Shown in pieces: positions 51,573 to 59,987 of a stretch of DNA of 64,000 nucleotides (the stretch's first letter is position 1; every line of letters starts with the position of its first letter). The position numbers were made by a program, and so were the translations under genes. Location of the stretch: contig CAVWJX010000002.1 in assembly GCA_963755435.1 (NCBI GenBank), positions 124,001-188,000 of the forward strand. The letters are read 5' to 3'. The notes under the pieces are model-generated. The model searched no databases. It saw only the letters and a program-made list of their open reading frames with translations, and was not told where the DNA came from. The DNA comes from AP-15 sp963755435 (GTDB taxonomy: Bacteria; Pseudomonadota; Alphaproteobacteria; ATCC43930; CGMCC-115725).

Positions 51573-52477
51573 CGCGCCGGCCGCGCCCCGATAGTCACCG
51601 CGATCGCCTGCACCACCCCGCCACGGATCAGCCGCAACTGAACCTCTCGCCCGACCGATTCGGGGACCAGCATCTCGGCGAGTTGCGAGGGGCTGCCAAG
51701 GCCGGCGCCATCGACCCCGATCAGAATGTCGCCGATCATGGTGCCGGCCTGAGCCGCCGGTCCGTCGCGGTTGAGGCCGATCACGATCATTCCCAAGGGC
51801 TGGCCGGCCTCGGCCCGCAGCGCCTCCGGCACCATGACCGGTTGTACCGCGGCCCCGAGCCAGCCGCGCGCGACGCGGCCAGTGGTCAACAGCGGGTCGA
51901 GCACGCGCTCGACCGTCGCCGCCGGGATCACCAGCACCCGGTGCCGCGGACCCAGGGTCGAGATGCCGACGAGGCCGCCCGCGGCGTCGAGCACCGGGCC
52001 ACCCTCCTCGGCCTGGTCGAGCCGCAGGTCGAGCGCGATGCGCCGGTCGATCCGGCCGCCGGCGCGGCTGTGCCAGGCGGCCCCGACCGAATGCACCGCG
52101 CCAAGGCGCACGGCAACCCCGCCATCACGGTCGGCGGCGAGCGCGAGAACCAGCGCGCCCGGCAGGGGCTCCCCCGCCACCGCATGCGACGCCGGCTGCG
52201 GGCCGCCGTCGAGCCGCAGCACGGCGATGTTGGTGCCGGGGTCGCGCCCGGCGAGCCGCGCGGCAAAGCTCTGGCCGCCGTCGAGGATCACCTCGGCCTC
52301 GGCCACATCGGGCAGCGCCTGTTCGGAGGCGACGACGGCGTCCTGGCGCCACAGGGTCCCGGAGCGCAGCGACCGCCCGCCACAGCGAATTCCGGCGACC
52401 AGCCGGCGCGACGCCGCGACGCGCGCGCCCAGTGCCACGGAAAGTTGAACGAGGCTATCCTGCATATTCTCGGACAT
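51569..52477 (-). CDS. HtrA-like PDZ protein lacking the serine-protease triad
   Basis: A 302-residue protein with the HtrA layout: a trypsin-like domain (residues 10-195) followed by one PDZ domain (205-295, WLGAAVQPV then GLNRDGPAAQAGTMIGDILI). Where active HtrA proteins have His in TNxHVV, this has VVASEQAL. The Asp segment is TNIAVLRL with Asn, and GNSGGP is replaced by EEGGP at 157-161, so the nucleophilic Ser is gone. No signal peptide is present from the ATG at 52477, so it is probably cytoplasmic. It is likely a scaffold or peptide sensor for the LuxR-type partner. Confidence 0.82.
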   Translation of the reverse strand: MSENMQDSLVQLSVALGARVAASRRLVAGIRCGGRSLRSGTLWRQDAVVASEQALPDVAEAEVILDGGQSFAARLAGRDPGTNIAVLRLDGGPQPASHAVAGEPLPGALVLALAADRDGGVAVRLGAVHSVGAAWHSRAGGRIDRRIALDLRLDQAEEGGPVLDAAGGLVGISTLGPRHRVLVIPAATVERVLDPLLTTGRVARGWLGAAVQPVMVPEALRAEAGQPLGMIVIGLNRDGPAAQAGTMIGDILIGVDGAGLGSPSQLAEMLVPESVGREVQLRLIRGGVVQAIAVTIGARPAR

Positions 52478-52789
52478 CGCGATCTCCTCGGTGCTATGCC
52501 GATAAGGATGGGACCGCCGGCCGGCCGCCGCCACCGGACGAATAGGCAGGTCGCAGGTCGATGCGAATGGCCGGATGCGATCTCTGGCGCTGGCGGCGTC
52601 GCGCCGACCTCTCGGTTTTCCACGTCGAAGTCCTGGAGCGGCGAATAACGGCTGGGCGGCGACCCGCGATTCCCGCCGGTACCCCCGCTGGCCATATGCG
52701 ATCATTGGCACGAAGCGTCCGGCCGGTCGTTTGCATCGCACTCTTGCTGCGCGCGGACTGAGCCGACATTACTTGAGAGGCAGCCCGGC
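52478..52789. other. divergent intergenic region
   Basis: These 312 bases lie between the HtrA-like gene and the Ni/Co transporter gene, which diverge. They should hold both promoters, but I see no clear promoter, operator or cobalamin or nickel riboswitch. Confidence 0.35.
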
Positions 52790-53851
52790 ATGATCGCCCC
52801 GTGGTACCGAACCCTGCCCCGGGTTGCCTCTTTTGGGCGGCCGATCGGCGGCATTTACGCGCTGCTGATCCTCGCCAATCTGGCGGCGTGGGCGTGGGCG
52901 CTGCTGATGTTCCGGGACCGGCCCGTGCTGCTCGGCACCGCACTCCTGGCCTATGGGTTCGGCCTGCGCCACGCCGTCGACGCCGACCACATCGCGGCGA
53001 TCGACAACGCGACGCGCAAGCTGATGCAGGAAGGACAGCGGCCGGTCGGGGTCGGGCTGTTCTTTGCCTTGGGCCATTCGAGCGTCGTGGCCCTGGCGGC
53101 GATCGGCGTGGTCGGCGCGGCGGCGACCTTGGCCGGGTCTCTCGGGCGCTTCAAGGCGGTCGGCAGCGTCGTCGGCACCGGAGTGTCGGCGCTGTTCCTG
53201 TTCGCCATCGCGATCGCCAATCTGATCATCCTGCGCGGGGTGTGGCGGACCTTCCGGCACGTCCGCAACGGCGGGTGCTACGCGGCGGAGGATTTCGATC
53301 TGCTGCTCAACAGCCGAGGCCTGCTCGCGCGCTTGTTCCGCCCGCTCTTGGCGATGATCGGCGAGAGCTGGCACATGTACCCGATCGGCTTTCTGTTCGG
53401 GCTCGGCTTCGATACGGCGAGCGAGGTCGCACTGCTCGCCATGTCGGCAACTGCGGCCGCCAACGGCATGTCGCTGTGGGCCATTATGGTGTTCCCGGCG
53501 CTGTTCGCCGCCGGGATGTCGCTGATCGACACCACCGACGGCATCTTGATGCTGGGCGCCTATGGCTGGGCGTTCGAGAAACCGCTGCGCAAGCTTTATT
53601 ACAACCTGATGATCACCTCCGTTTCGGTCATGGTCGCGATGCTGATCGGCGGCATTGAGACGCTGGGGTTGGTCAGCGATCAATTTGCGCTGAAAGGTTC
53701 ATTCTGGAATGCGGTCGACCGGCTGAACGGCAATTTCACGGCACTGGGCGCAGTCGTCATCGGCCTGTTGATCGCCGCCTGGTTCGGGTCGGTCATTGTC
53801 TACCGGTACAACAGGTTGGACGAGGTTCGGATCAGATTGGCTGGGAGATGA
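52790..53851 (+). CDS. NiCoT family nickel/cobalt transporter
   Basis: A 353-residue HoxN/NixA-type permease with eight predicted helices. The helix II signature RHAVDADHIAAIDN (His61, Asp64, Asp66, His67) is the metal-selectivity motif. LFFALGHSSVV and GLGFDTASEVALL are two further family signatures. It imports Ni2+ or Co2+ at high affinity; which one cannot be told from sequence. No urease, hydrogenase or cobalamin gene lies in the window. GAGAGGCAGCCCGGC precedes the ATG. Confidence 0.93.
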   Translation: MIAPWYRTLPRVASFGRPIGGIYALLILANLAAWAWALLMFRDRPVLLGTALLAYGFGLRHAVDADHIAAIDNATRKLMQEGQRPVGVGLFFALGHSSVVALAAIGVVGAAATLAGSLGRFKAVGSVVGTGVSALFLFAIAIANLIILRGVWRTFRHVRNGGCYAAEDFDLLLNSRGLLARLFRPLLAMIGESWHMYPIGFLFGLGFDTASEVALLAMSATAAANGMSLWAIMVFPALFAAGMSLIDTTDGILMLGAYGWAFEKPLRKLYYNLMITSVSVMVAMLIGGIETLGLVSDQFALKGSFWNAVDRLNGNFTALGAVVIGLLIAAWFGSVIVYRYNRLDEVRIRLAGR

Positions 53852-53954
53852 CCGGCCGGGGCCGACGATCAGCACATCCTGTTTTGCGAATCGCGGCTTG
53901 GTGTCGAATAATCTTACCGAGGACTAAGGCTTTGTTGCGGGCTCTGTTCGAGAA

Positions 53955-54392
53955 TTATTCAGGCGGGGTGTAGGCGCGTCCCGGCGGATAGGTCTGGTGC
54001 TTGGGCAGATCGGGGTTCATGTGGTCCCAGGGCTGGGCGCTCTTGACAAAGATATCGGCCTCGGGGCGGAACTCGCCGGGCTCGTCGAGGCTGCCGACCC
54101 GCAAGCCGACGATGTCCGGCCGCGCCGACACCCGGATGAAGAGCGGGCAGCCGCACTGCGGACAGAACGCCCGGGTGACCTCGTTGCCGGCGTCACTGGC
54201 GCTGACGTAGAGCCGCGGCTCGCCCTGGGTCACGCGGAACCCGGCCGCCGACACCCGCATCGCCGCGACATAGGCGCTGCCGCTCTGATGCTGGCAATCG
54301 CGGCAATGGCATAGGAGCGAATAAAGCGGTTCCCCCGCCGATTCGTAGCGCACCGCCCCGCATAAGCACCCGCCGCTCCTGAAATCGGCCAT
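53955..54392 (-). CDS. GFA family protein (CENP-V/GFA zinc domain)
   Basis: A 145-residue zinc protein named after glutathione-dependent formaldehyde-activating enzyme; most members have unproven function. Zinc ligands fit CLCGAVRY, CHCRDCQ and FCPQCGCPLF. The C-terminus carries the usual DxFVKSAQPWDHM segment. GGAGGAGAAGGGAGCG before the ATG at 54392 fixes the start, although the frame is open much further upstream. It is divergent from the MFS pump. Confidence 0.9.
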   Translation of the reverse strand: MADFRSGGCLCGAVRYESAGEPLYSLLCHCRDCQHQSGSAYVAAMRVSAAGFRVTQGEPRLYVSASDAGNEVTRAFCPQCGCPLFIRVSARPDIVGLRVGSLDEPGEFRPEADIFVKSAQPWDHMNPDLPKHQTYPPGRAYTPPE

Positions 54393-54473
54393 CGCTCCCT
54401 TCTCCTCCATCGCCAGGCGGCTTGGGCCTGGTGGTCTGAACCCGATCGATGGCTCCGCTCGCTTTCCTCGCAG

Positions 54474-54493
54474 CCGCGAAAGCGCTTTCGCGG
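54474..54493. repeat. perfect 20-base palindrome
   Basis: CCGCGAAAGCGCTTTCGCGG is its own reverse complement. The GCTTTCGCGG half, followed here by GCATGAC, matches the type C repeat at 39838-39918, so this is probably a fragment of that repeat family rather than an operator. Confidence 0.8.
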
Positions 54494-54563
54494 GCATGAC
54501 GAAAAAGAGCGATGGATGCCAAGCGTCAACGTCGTGCCACGACGCTGCGCCGGCTTTTGCCAT

Positions 54564-54603
54564 CACCTGTTCCACCTGTTTTTTGCAGGATGATAACAGG
54601 TGG
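54564..54603. promoter_or_regulatory. possible operator: repeated ACCTGTT boxes
   Basis: CACCTGTT (54564-54571) and CCACCTGTT (54572-54580) are direct repeats, and AACAGGTGG (54595-54603) is an exact inverse of the second, across a 14-base spacer. The spacing would put boxes on one DNA face. The position, 255 bases before the MFS pump and 170 before GFA, fits a shared regulator site, though no regulator gene is adjacent. A stem-loop in RNA is the alternative. Confidence 0.4.
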
Positions 54604-54857
54604 CAGCGCCGGCCCGCGCCCGTCGCCCAGTCCGGACAGCAGCAGTGACTGTAGGCTGCGAATGCGGCAATTTGGCAGCCGTCGAGGCGTCCGAATTGCG
54701 ATCCCGAGCCGCTCTTCCCGCCGGCACGCGGCGCCGGGCGACGCAAGCCGGCTGCGTTCGGCACAAATGGGCGCGCGCGCCGGGTTTGCAATTTTCGATA
54801 AAGCCGCGATAGGCTCTCTACTCTCCACCCTCGATCCGGCGCAGGCCGCGAGGTCAT

Positions 54858-56376
54858 ATGAACGAGCGATTGAGCGGCCCGCCCTGGGCAATTCGGGTGC
54901 GTTCGGCGCTCCTCGGCGGCTGGGAGCCGGCGCCGGCCGAATTCATTGTCCGCCGGTCGTACTATCCCTGGCTCGTCGTCGGCACGACCTGCATCGCCGC
55001 GTTCATCGGCCAGCTCGATGCGAGCATCGTGCAGCTGACCTTGCCGACGCTCGAGCACGACTTTCTGGCGCGGCTGAGCGTAGTCAGCTGGGTGGCCATC
55101 GCCTACCAGCTGGCATTTGCCTCGATCCTGCCGGTGTTCGCGCGCCTCGCCGAGATCGCCGGCCGCAAGGTGATGTATTTAACTGGATTTGCGCTGTTCA
55201 CTGTCGCCTCCGTCTGGTGCGGGCTGGCCTCGGATCTGACCGAGTTGATTGCGTTCCGTGCCCTCCAGGGCATCGGCGGGGCGATGCTCGGCGCCAACAG
55301 CATCGTCATTCTGGTCAAGGCGGCGGGTCCCGGCCGGCAGGGCCGCGCCATGGGCATTTTCGCCGCGGCCCAGGCGGTCGGGATCAGCGTGGGACCGGTT
55401 GTCGGCGGCGTGCTGCTGGCGGCGCTCGGCTGGCGCTGGGTGTTCTGGGTCAATCTCCCGTTCGGGCTGGCCGCGGCGATGATCGGCTGGCTGGTCATCC
55501 CGCGAACCATCGATCTCGAGCTCCGATCGGCGATTCGACTGGCCGGGCGCAATCCTGCTGATCCCGACATTGACAGTCGTGCTGCTGATGATCAGCGAAA
55601 GCTATGTCTGGGGTCCGACCTCGCCAATCATCCTCGGGGCCGCCGTCGCCGCCGTGGTTTTGCTGTCGATGTTCATGCGGCGGGAGCGCCGGGCGCCGGC
55701 GCCGCTGATCGACCTCGATCTGTTCCGCATTACCGCTTTTTCCGGCGGTATCGTCGCGATCGTTTTGTCTTACGCGATGCTCTACGGCATGTTCTTTTTG
55801 ATGTCGTTCGCCTTGGTGCGCGGCTATCACGATGCGCCGCTGATGGCCGGGCTCCGGCTGGCGATCATCCCGGTGGCGCTCGGCGTCGTGGCGCCGTTCA
55901 GCAGCACGCTGCAGGAGCGGCTGGGCCTGCGCACCGTGCTGCTCGGCGGCATGGTTGTGTGCGTGGCCGGCCTCGCGCTGCTGGGCGTGGGGCTGACCGG
56001 CAGCACGGCGAGCCTGCCGGCAGTGATGGCCGCGCTCGGCATGTTCGGCGCCGGGTTGGGCCTGTTCATCGCGCCCAACAACAGCTCGACGATCAGCGCC
56101 GCCCCCGGCAATCGCAGCGGCGAGGCCGGCGGCCTGCTCAACCTGATGCGCACGCTTGGCACCAGCCTCGGCGTGGCCGGCGCGTCCGCGGTGCTGTCAT
56201 GGGGGCTCGCGGCGATGAGCGGGATCGGCGACCAGACGCTCGGCGCACCGGAACAGGCGCTGCTCGGCGGCGTGCATGGCGGGCTGGCGCTGCTGGCCGC
56301 CTTCGCCGTCGTCGCCGGCGTCACCTCGGTGCTGCGCGCCCCGCCCCGCGCCCCGGCGCGGAAAGCCGCTGCCTGA
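54858..56376 (+). pseudogene. DHA2-type MFS efflux transporter, frame broken by one base
   Basis: A 14-helix-type drug-efflux MFS of about 505 residues if read through. The first frame (54858 to about 55515) covers GQLDASIVQLTLPTLEHDF, VSWVAIAYQLAFA, and ALQGIGGAMLGANSIV, ending IPRTIDL. The second frame, one base on, continues DRRFDWPGAILLIPTLTVVL and runs cleanly to 56376 (FIAPNNSSTISAAPGNRSGE). One extra base around 55515-55525 explains the break. Both halves are otherwise intact, so this is either a very recent mutation or a base-call error. The substrate is unknown. Confidence 0.82.
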
Positions 56377-56472
56377 CCGAGCGGCCGCTTCACTCTGTCA
56401 GGCGCCGGGCGACTGGTTCACCGACCACAAGCTGATGGTCGCGGAGCAAATCGCCGAGCCTCCCACCAGAGG

Positions 56473-57616
56473 TTACGGCGCCTCATTCGTCATGATGATG
56501 GTGCCCGACGCGGCGAACATGCCGCCGACGCCGTGGCAGACCGAGATTTTGGCGCCGGGGATCTGGGCCGGGGCGATGCCGCGCATCTGGCGCACGCTCT
56601 CCTGCAGGGCGTACATGCCGTACATGCCGGAATGCATGTAGGAGAGGCCGCCGCCGTTGGTGTTCGTCGGGAGCTTGCCGCCGGGGGCGGTGTTGCGGGC
56701 GGCGATGAACGGGCCGCCCTCGCCGCGCCCGACAAAGCCCAGATCCTCGAGGCCGTAGATCGGCAGATGGGCAAAGGCGTCATAGATCATCAGGTGGTCG
56801 ACATCGTCGTGGGTGATGCCGGCCTCTGCGAAGGCCTTGGCGCCCGAAACGCGGAACGCGCGCGACGAGGTGAAATCCGCCATCTGGCTGACCATCGGGG
56901 TCTCGACCAACTCGCCGGTGCCGAGGATGTAGACGGGTTTGGTCGGGAAATCCTTGGCGCGCTCGGCCGCGGTCAGAGATCAGCGCGCCGCCGCCGTCGG
57001 TGACCAGGCAGCATTGCAGCAGGCGGAACGGGTAGGCGATCATCCGCGAGTTCAAGACGTCGGCGACGGTGATCGGGTCCTTGAAGGTGGCGCGCGGGTT
57101 TTTGCCGGCCCATTCGCGCTGCACCACCGAAACCATCGCCAAGGTTTCGTCGCTGAGGCCGTAGGTCTTCATATAGCGCAGCACCGGGATCGTGAACAAA
57201 GTTGGCGGCCCCATCGGCCCGTAGGGCTGCTCGAACTGGCCGGCGAGGCTGGTGGGGGCGACGATGTTGCGGGTGCGCCCGACGCCGGAGCGGCCGCTCT
57301 CGCCGTGGGTGATCAGCACCGTCTCGCACAGCCCCGAGGCGATCGCCGCGGCGGCGTGGCGGGTGTGGATCATGAACGAGCAGCCGCCGACCGCGGTGCC
57401 GTCGACCCATTTGGGGGTGAGGCCGAGATAGTGGGCGATCGTCGTCGGGGTCTCGCCGGCGGTGGCGATGCCGTCGATGTCGCTGGGCTTGAGGCCGGCG
57501 TCGGCCATCGCGTTCAGCGCCGCGTCGGCATGGAGCTGGATCTGCGAGATGTCGGGGATGACGCCGAGCCGGGTGGTTTCGGCGGCGCCGACGATGGCAA
57601 TCGATTTGGGCTGCAT
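56473..57616 (-). pseudogene. thiolase-like (lipid-transfer/SCP-x) protein, frame broken by one base
   Basis: A thiolase-superfamily protein of about 381 residues when read through. The first frame has KSIAIVGAAETTRLG, the nucleophile region AVGGCSFMIHTRHAA, and RLLQCCLVTDGGGALI. An extra base near 56974-56978 forces a shift, after which GTGELVETPMVSQMADF, HDDVDHLMIYDAFA, LPTNTNGGGLSYMHSGMYGM and ISVCHGVGGMFAASGT follow to the stop at 56473. GGGAGGATCGG precedes the start. Its Zn-ribbon/OB-fold partner is the next gene upstream, a standard pair for acyl-CoA thiolysis or retro-aldol cleavage of side chains. Confidence 0.85.
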
Positions 57617-57663
57617 CACCCGATCCTCCCTAGCTCGTCTCCCGTCACCATAAGTTCAGAAAT

Positions 57664-57751
57664 GTCATGCCCGGACTTGTTCCGGGCAGCCACGGCCTTT
57701 CCCTTGAGAGCCTGCAACTCGTGGATGGCCGGGCCAAACCCGGCCATGACG
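57664..57751. repeat. interspersed palindromic repeat, type A copy 3
   Basis: Here the left arm is GTCATGCCCGGACTTGTTCC and the right arm is GGGCCAAACCCGGCCATGAC, with CGTGGATGGCC inside, placing it with the elements at 24532 and 41893. It separates the Zn-ribbon/OB gene from the downstream thiolase gene. Confidence 0.75.
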
Positions 57752-57795
57752 AAGGAAGGAGAGGCCGAGCCCATAATTGTATGGCCCATCGCGGG

Positions 57796-58206
57796 CTACC
57801 TCGCGGCCGGACGGAAGAGCGGCAGGGTGATCTGGTCGTCGAGCTTCTCGAAGGCGACTTCGACGGCCATGTCGAGCGGCAACGCCTCGGGCGTCTGCGG
57901 GCACCCCGTGATGTTGGTCATCAGCCGCGGCCCCTCGTCCAATTCGACGACGGCGATCGCATAGGGCGGGGTGAAGCCCGGCACCGGGCGATGGTGGATC
58001 ACATAGCTGTAGAGCCGGCCCCGGCCTGAAGCGCGGAACACCGCGACATCGCGCGAGGCGCAGGCGGGGCAGAACGGGCGCGGCGGGAAATACACCTTGG
58101 CGCAGGCGTTGCAGCGCTGCAGGCGCAATTCGCCGGCGCGAGTGCCGTCCCAGAAATGCTGTGTCTCCGGTGTCGGCACCGGCCGCGCGCGTCGTCCCTC
58201 GGACAT
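57796..58206 (-). CDS. Zn-ribbon/OB-fold protein (DUF35), thiolase partner
   Basis: A 136-residue protein. The rubredoxin-like zinc ribbon uses Cys32, Cys35, Cys46 and Cys49 (RCNACAKVYFPPRPFCPAC), followed by the OB fold (GRGRLYSYVIHHRPVPGF, then YAIAVVELDEGPRLMTNI). DUF35 proteins bind acyl-CoA and form complexes with thiolase-like proteins such as Ltp2 or with hydratases such as ChsH1. It is co-directional with the thiolase gene 180 bases downstream, so the two probably make one enzyme. GGAGACAGGG precedes the ATG. Confidence 0.92.
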   Translation of the reverse strand: MSEGRRARPVPTPETQHFWDGTRAGELRLQRCNACAKVYFPPRPFCPACASRDVAVFRASGRGRLYSYVIHHRPVPGFTPPYAIAVVELDEGPRLMTNITGCPQTPEALPLDMAVEVAFEKLDDQITLPLFRPAAR

Positions 58207-58295
58207 CCCTGTCTCCTTCGTGCGATCCCGATTGCGACTTTGACGCCTGCCACGAATTGGGGCAAATGGAATGGCAAGACTATGAGGAGGACGAG

Positions 58296-59762
58296 ATGGC
58301 GGCAGCAGCAGGCAGGATCACGCCGGCAGAATTGCGCGGGCGGCTGCATGATGGCGGTGAGATTGCGATCGTCGATGCGCGCGAGGAGGGCAGCTTTTAC
58401 GAGCGGCATTTGCTGATGGCGTCGTGCCTGCCGCTCTCCCGGCTCGAACTCGTGGCGCCTGCCCTGCTGCCGCGGCGATCGGCGCCGATCGTCGTCGGCG
58501 ATGATGACGGTGGCGGCGGCGGGCTTGCCGAGCGCGCGGCGGCACGGCTGCTCGCCGGCGGCTGGAGCGATGTCTCAATCCTGGCCGGCGGGGTCTCGGC
58601 CTGGGAAGCGGCGGGCTTTCCGGTCTATAGCGGGGTGCACGTGCCGAGCAAGGCCTTCGCCGAGGTGGTCGAGCACGAATACGGCACGCCGTGGATCAGC
58701 GCCGAGGAATTGGCGAAGCGCCAGAGCGAGGGCGAGAACCTGGCGATTTTCGACAGCCGGTCCTGGGAGGAATATCACTCGAACAGCATCCCCGGTGCGA
58801 TCAGCGTGCCCGGCGCCGAGCTGGTCTATCGCTTTCACGAATTGGTGCGGTCGCCCGACACTTTTGTCGTGGTCAATTGCGGCGGCCGCACGCGCAGCAT
58901 CATCGGCGCCCAGGCGCTGATCGACGCCGGCGTGCCAAACCGGGTGGTCTCGCTGAAGGACGGCACGATGGCCTGGCACCTGGCCGGGCTCGGGGTGGCG
59001 AGCGGGGCCACCGGGCGGGCGCCCGAGGTCTCGGCCGAGGGGGTGGCGGCAGGGCGCGAGCGGGCCGCGGCGGTGGCCCGGCGCTATGGCGTGCCGGCGA
59101 TCGACCGCGCCACCCTCGGCCAATGGCAGAGCGAGGCCGACCGGCGCACGCTCTATGTGCTCGATGTCCGCGACCCGGCCGAATACCGCGCCGGACACCT
59201 GCCGGGCTCGCTGATGGCGCCGGGCGGCCAACTGGTGCAGGAGACCGACAGCTGGCTCGGCGTCTGGGGTGCGCGGGTGGTGCTGGTCGACGACACCGGC
59301 GTCAGGGCGCGGATGACCGCCTCGTGGCTGCGGCGGATGGGGTGGGACGCGGTGGTTCTGGACCGCGCTCTCGACGGCGCCGCGCTGGAAACCGGAACGC
59401 CTGCCGTCGACACCGGCATGTTCCCGCTCGCCGGCCCCGAGCCGGCGACGATCTCGCCGGTCGAGCTGCAAGCCAACCGGTCCGCGGTGGTGGTCGACCT
59501 GGCGTTGAGCCGGCGCTACCGCGAGGGCCACATTCCTGGCGCCTGGTTTGCGATCCGCGCCCGGCTCGGTCAGGCGCTCGGTAAGCTGCCGAGTTCGGGC
59601 GACCTGGTGCTGACCAGCGAGGATGGCGCCCTCGCCCGCTTTGCCGCCGCCGAGATCAATGCCCGCCGCCCGGTCAAAGTGCTGGCCGGCGGGAATCGGG
59701 CGTGGAGCGCCCAGGGGTTGCCGCTGGAGACCGGCACAGGCGAACCTCGCCGACGAGCCTGA
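58296..59762 (+). CDS. multi-domain rhodanese-like protein
   Basis: A cytoplasmic protein with four rhodanese folds, about residues 10-110, 130-240, 265-370 and 385-485. Only the second has the catalytic Cys loop, Cys195 in VVVNCGGRTRS; the loops of the others read VVGDDDGG, LVDDTGVR and LTSEDGAL, without Cys. Only one domain can therefore carry persulfide; the others are structural or bind anions. GAGGAGGACGAG precedes the ATG at 58296. The frame ends early at 59762; its usual C-terminal tail continues in the next frame to 59904, so one extra base near 59740 is likely. Confidence 0.88.
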   Translation: MAAAAGRITPAELRGRLHDGGEIAIVDAREEGSFYERHLLMASCLPLSRLELVAPALLPRRSAPIVVGDDDGGGGGLAERAAARLLAGGWSDVSILAGGVSAWEAAGFPVYSGVHVPSKAFAEVVEHEYGTPWISAEELAKRQSEGENLAIFDSRSWEEYHSNSIPGAISVPGAELVYRFHELVRSPDTFVVVNCGGRTRSIIGAQALIDAGVPNRVVSLKDGTMAWHLAGLGVASGATGRAPEVSAEGVAAGRERAAAVARRYGVPAIDRATLGQWQSEADRRTLYVLDVRDPAEYRAGHLPGSLMAPGGQLVQETDSWLGVWGARVVLVDDTGVRARMTASWLRRMGWDAVVLDRALDGAALETGTPAVDTGMFPLAGPEPATISPVELQANRSAVVVDLALSRRYREGHIPGAWFAIRARLGQALGKLPSSGDLVLTSEDGALARFAAAEINARRPVKVLAGGNRAWSAQGLPLETGTGEPRRRA

Positions 59763-59904
59763 CGACGTAGCCTTGTCGGCGCGCGACCGGCCGGCCGAGC
59801 GCGAGCGCTTTATGCGCGAATACCTCGCCTGGGAGATCGACCTGGTCAACCAGATCGCCCGCGACGGCGATTGCCGCTTCCGCCTGGCGCCGGTGGCGGG
59901 GTAG
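59735..59904 (+). other. displaced C-terminal tail of the rhodanese protein
   Basis: In the frame one base on from the rhodanese gene, the text is ANLADEPDDVALSARDRPAE followed by EYLAWEIDLVNQIARDGD and a stop at 59904. A tail ending YLAWExDLVxQIxRDGD is what this multi-rhodanese family normally carries at its C-terminus, so the reading frame was probably continuous to 59904 originally. Confidence 0.75.
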
Positions 59905-59987
59905 GCGTCAGCGGACGACGCGGACAACAGTTCGGGCGCGCTCCGCCGGCGATGCCGCGGCCGAAGCGCGTCCGAACCAGTGCCGGT

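Larger units (their letters stand above)
54393..54857. other. divergent intergenic region with palindromes
   Basis: These 465 bases lie between the GFA gene and the MFS pump gene. No gene is convincing. They contain a perfect 20-base palindrome (54474-54493) and an ACCTGTT repeat cluster (54564-54603), both listed separately. Confidence 0.5.

Noticed and set aside
52478..52789. Cobalamin or nickel riboswitch before the Ni/Co transporter
   Set aside because: No B12-box-like conserved sequence or matching stem set was found by eye in the 312-base gap.
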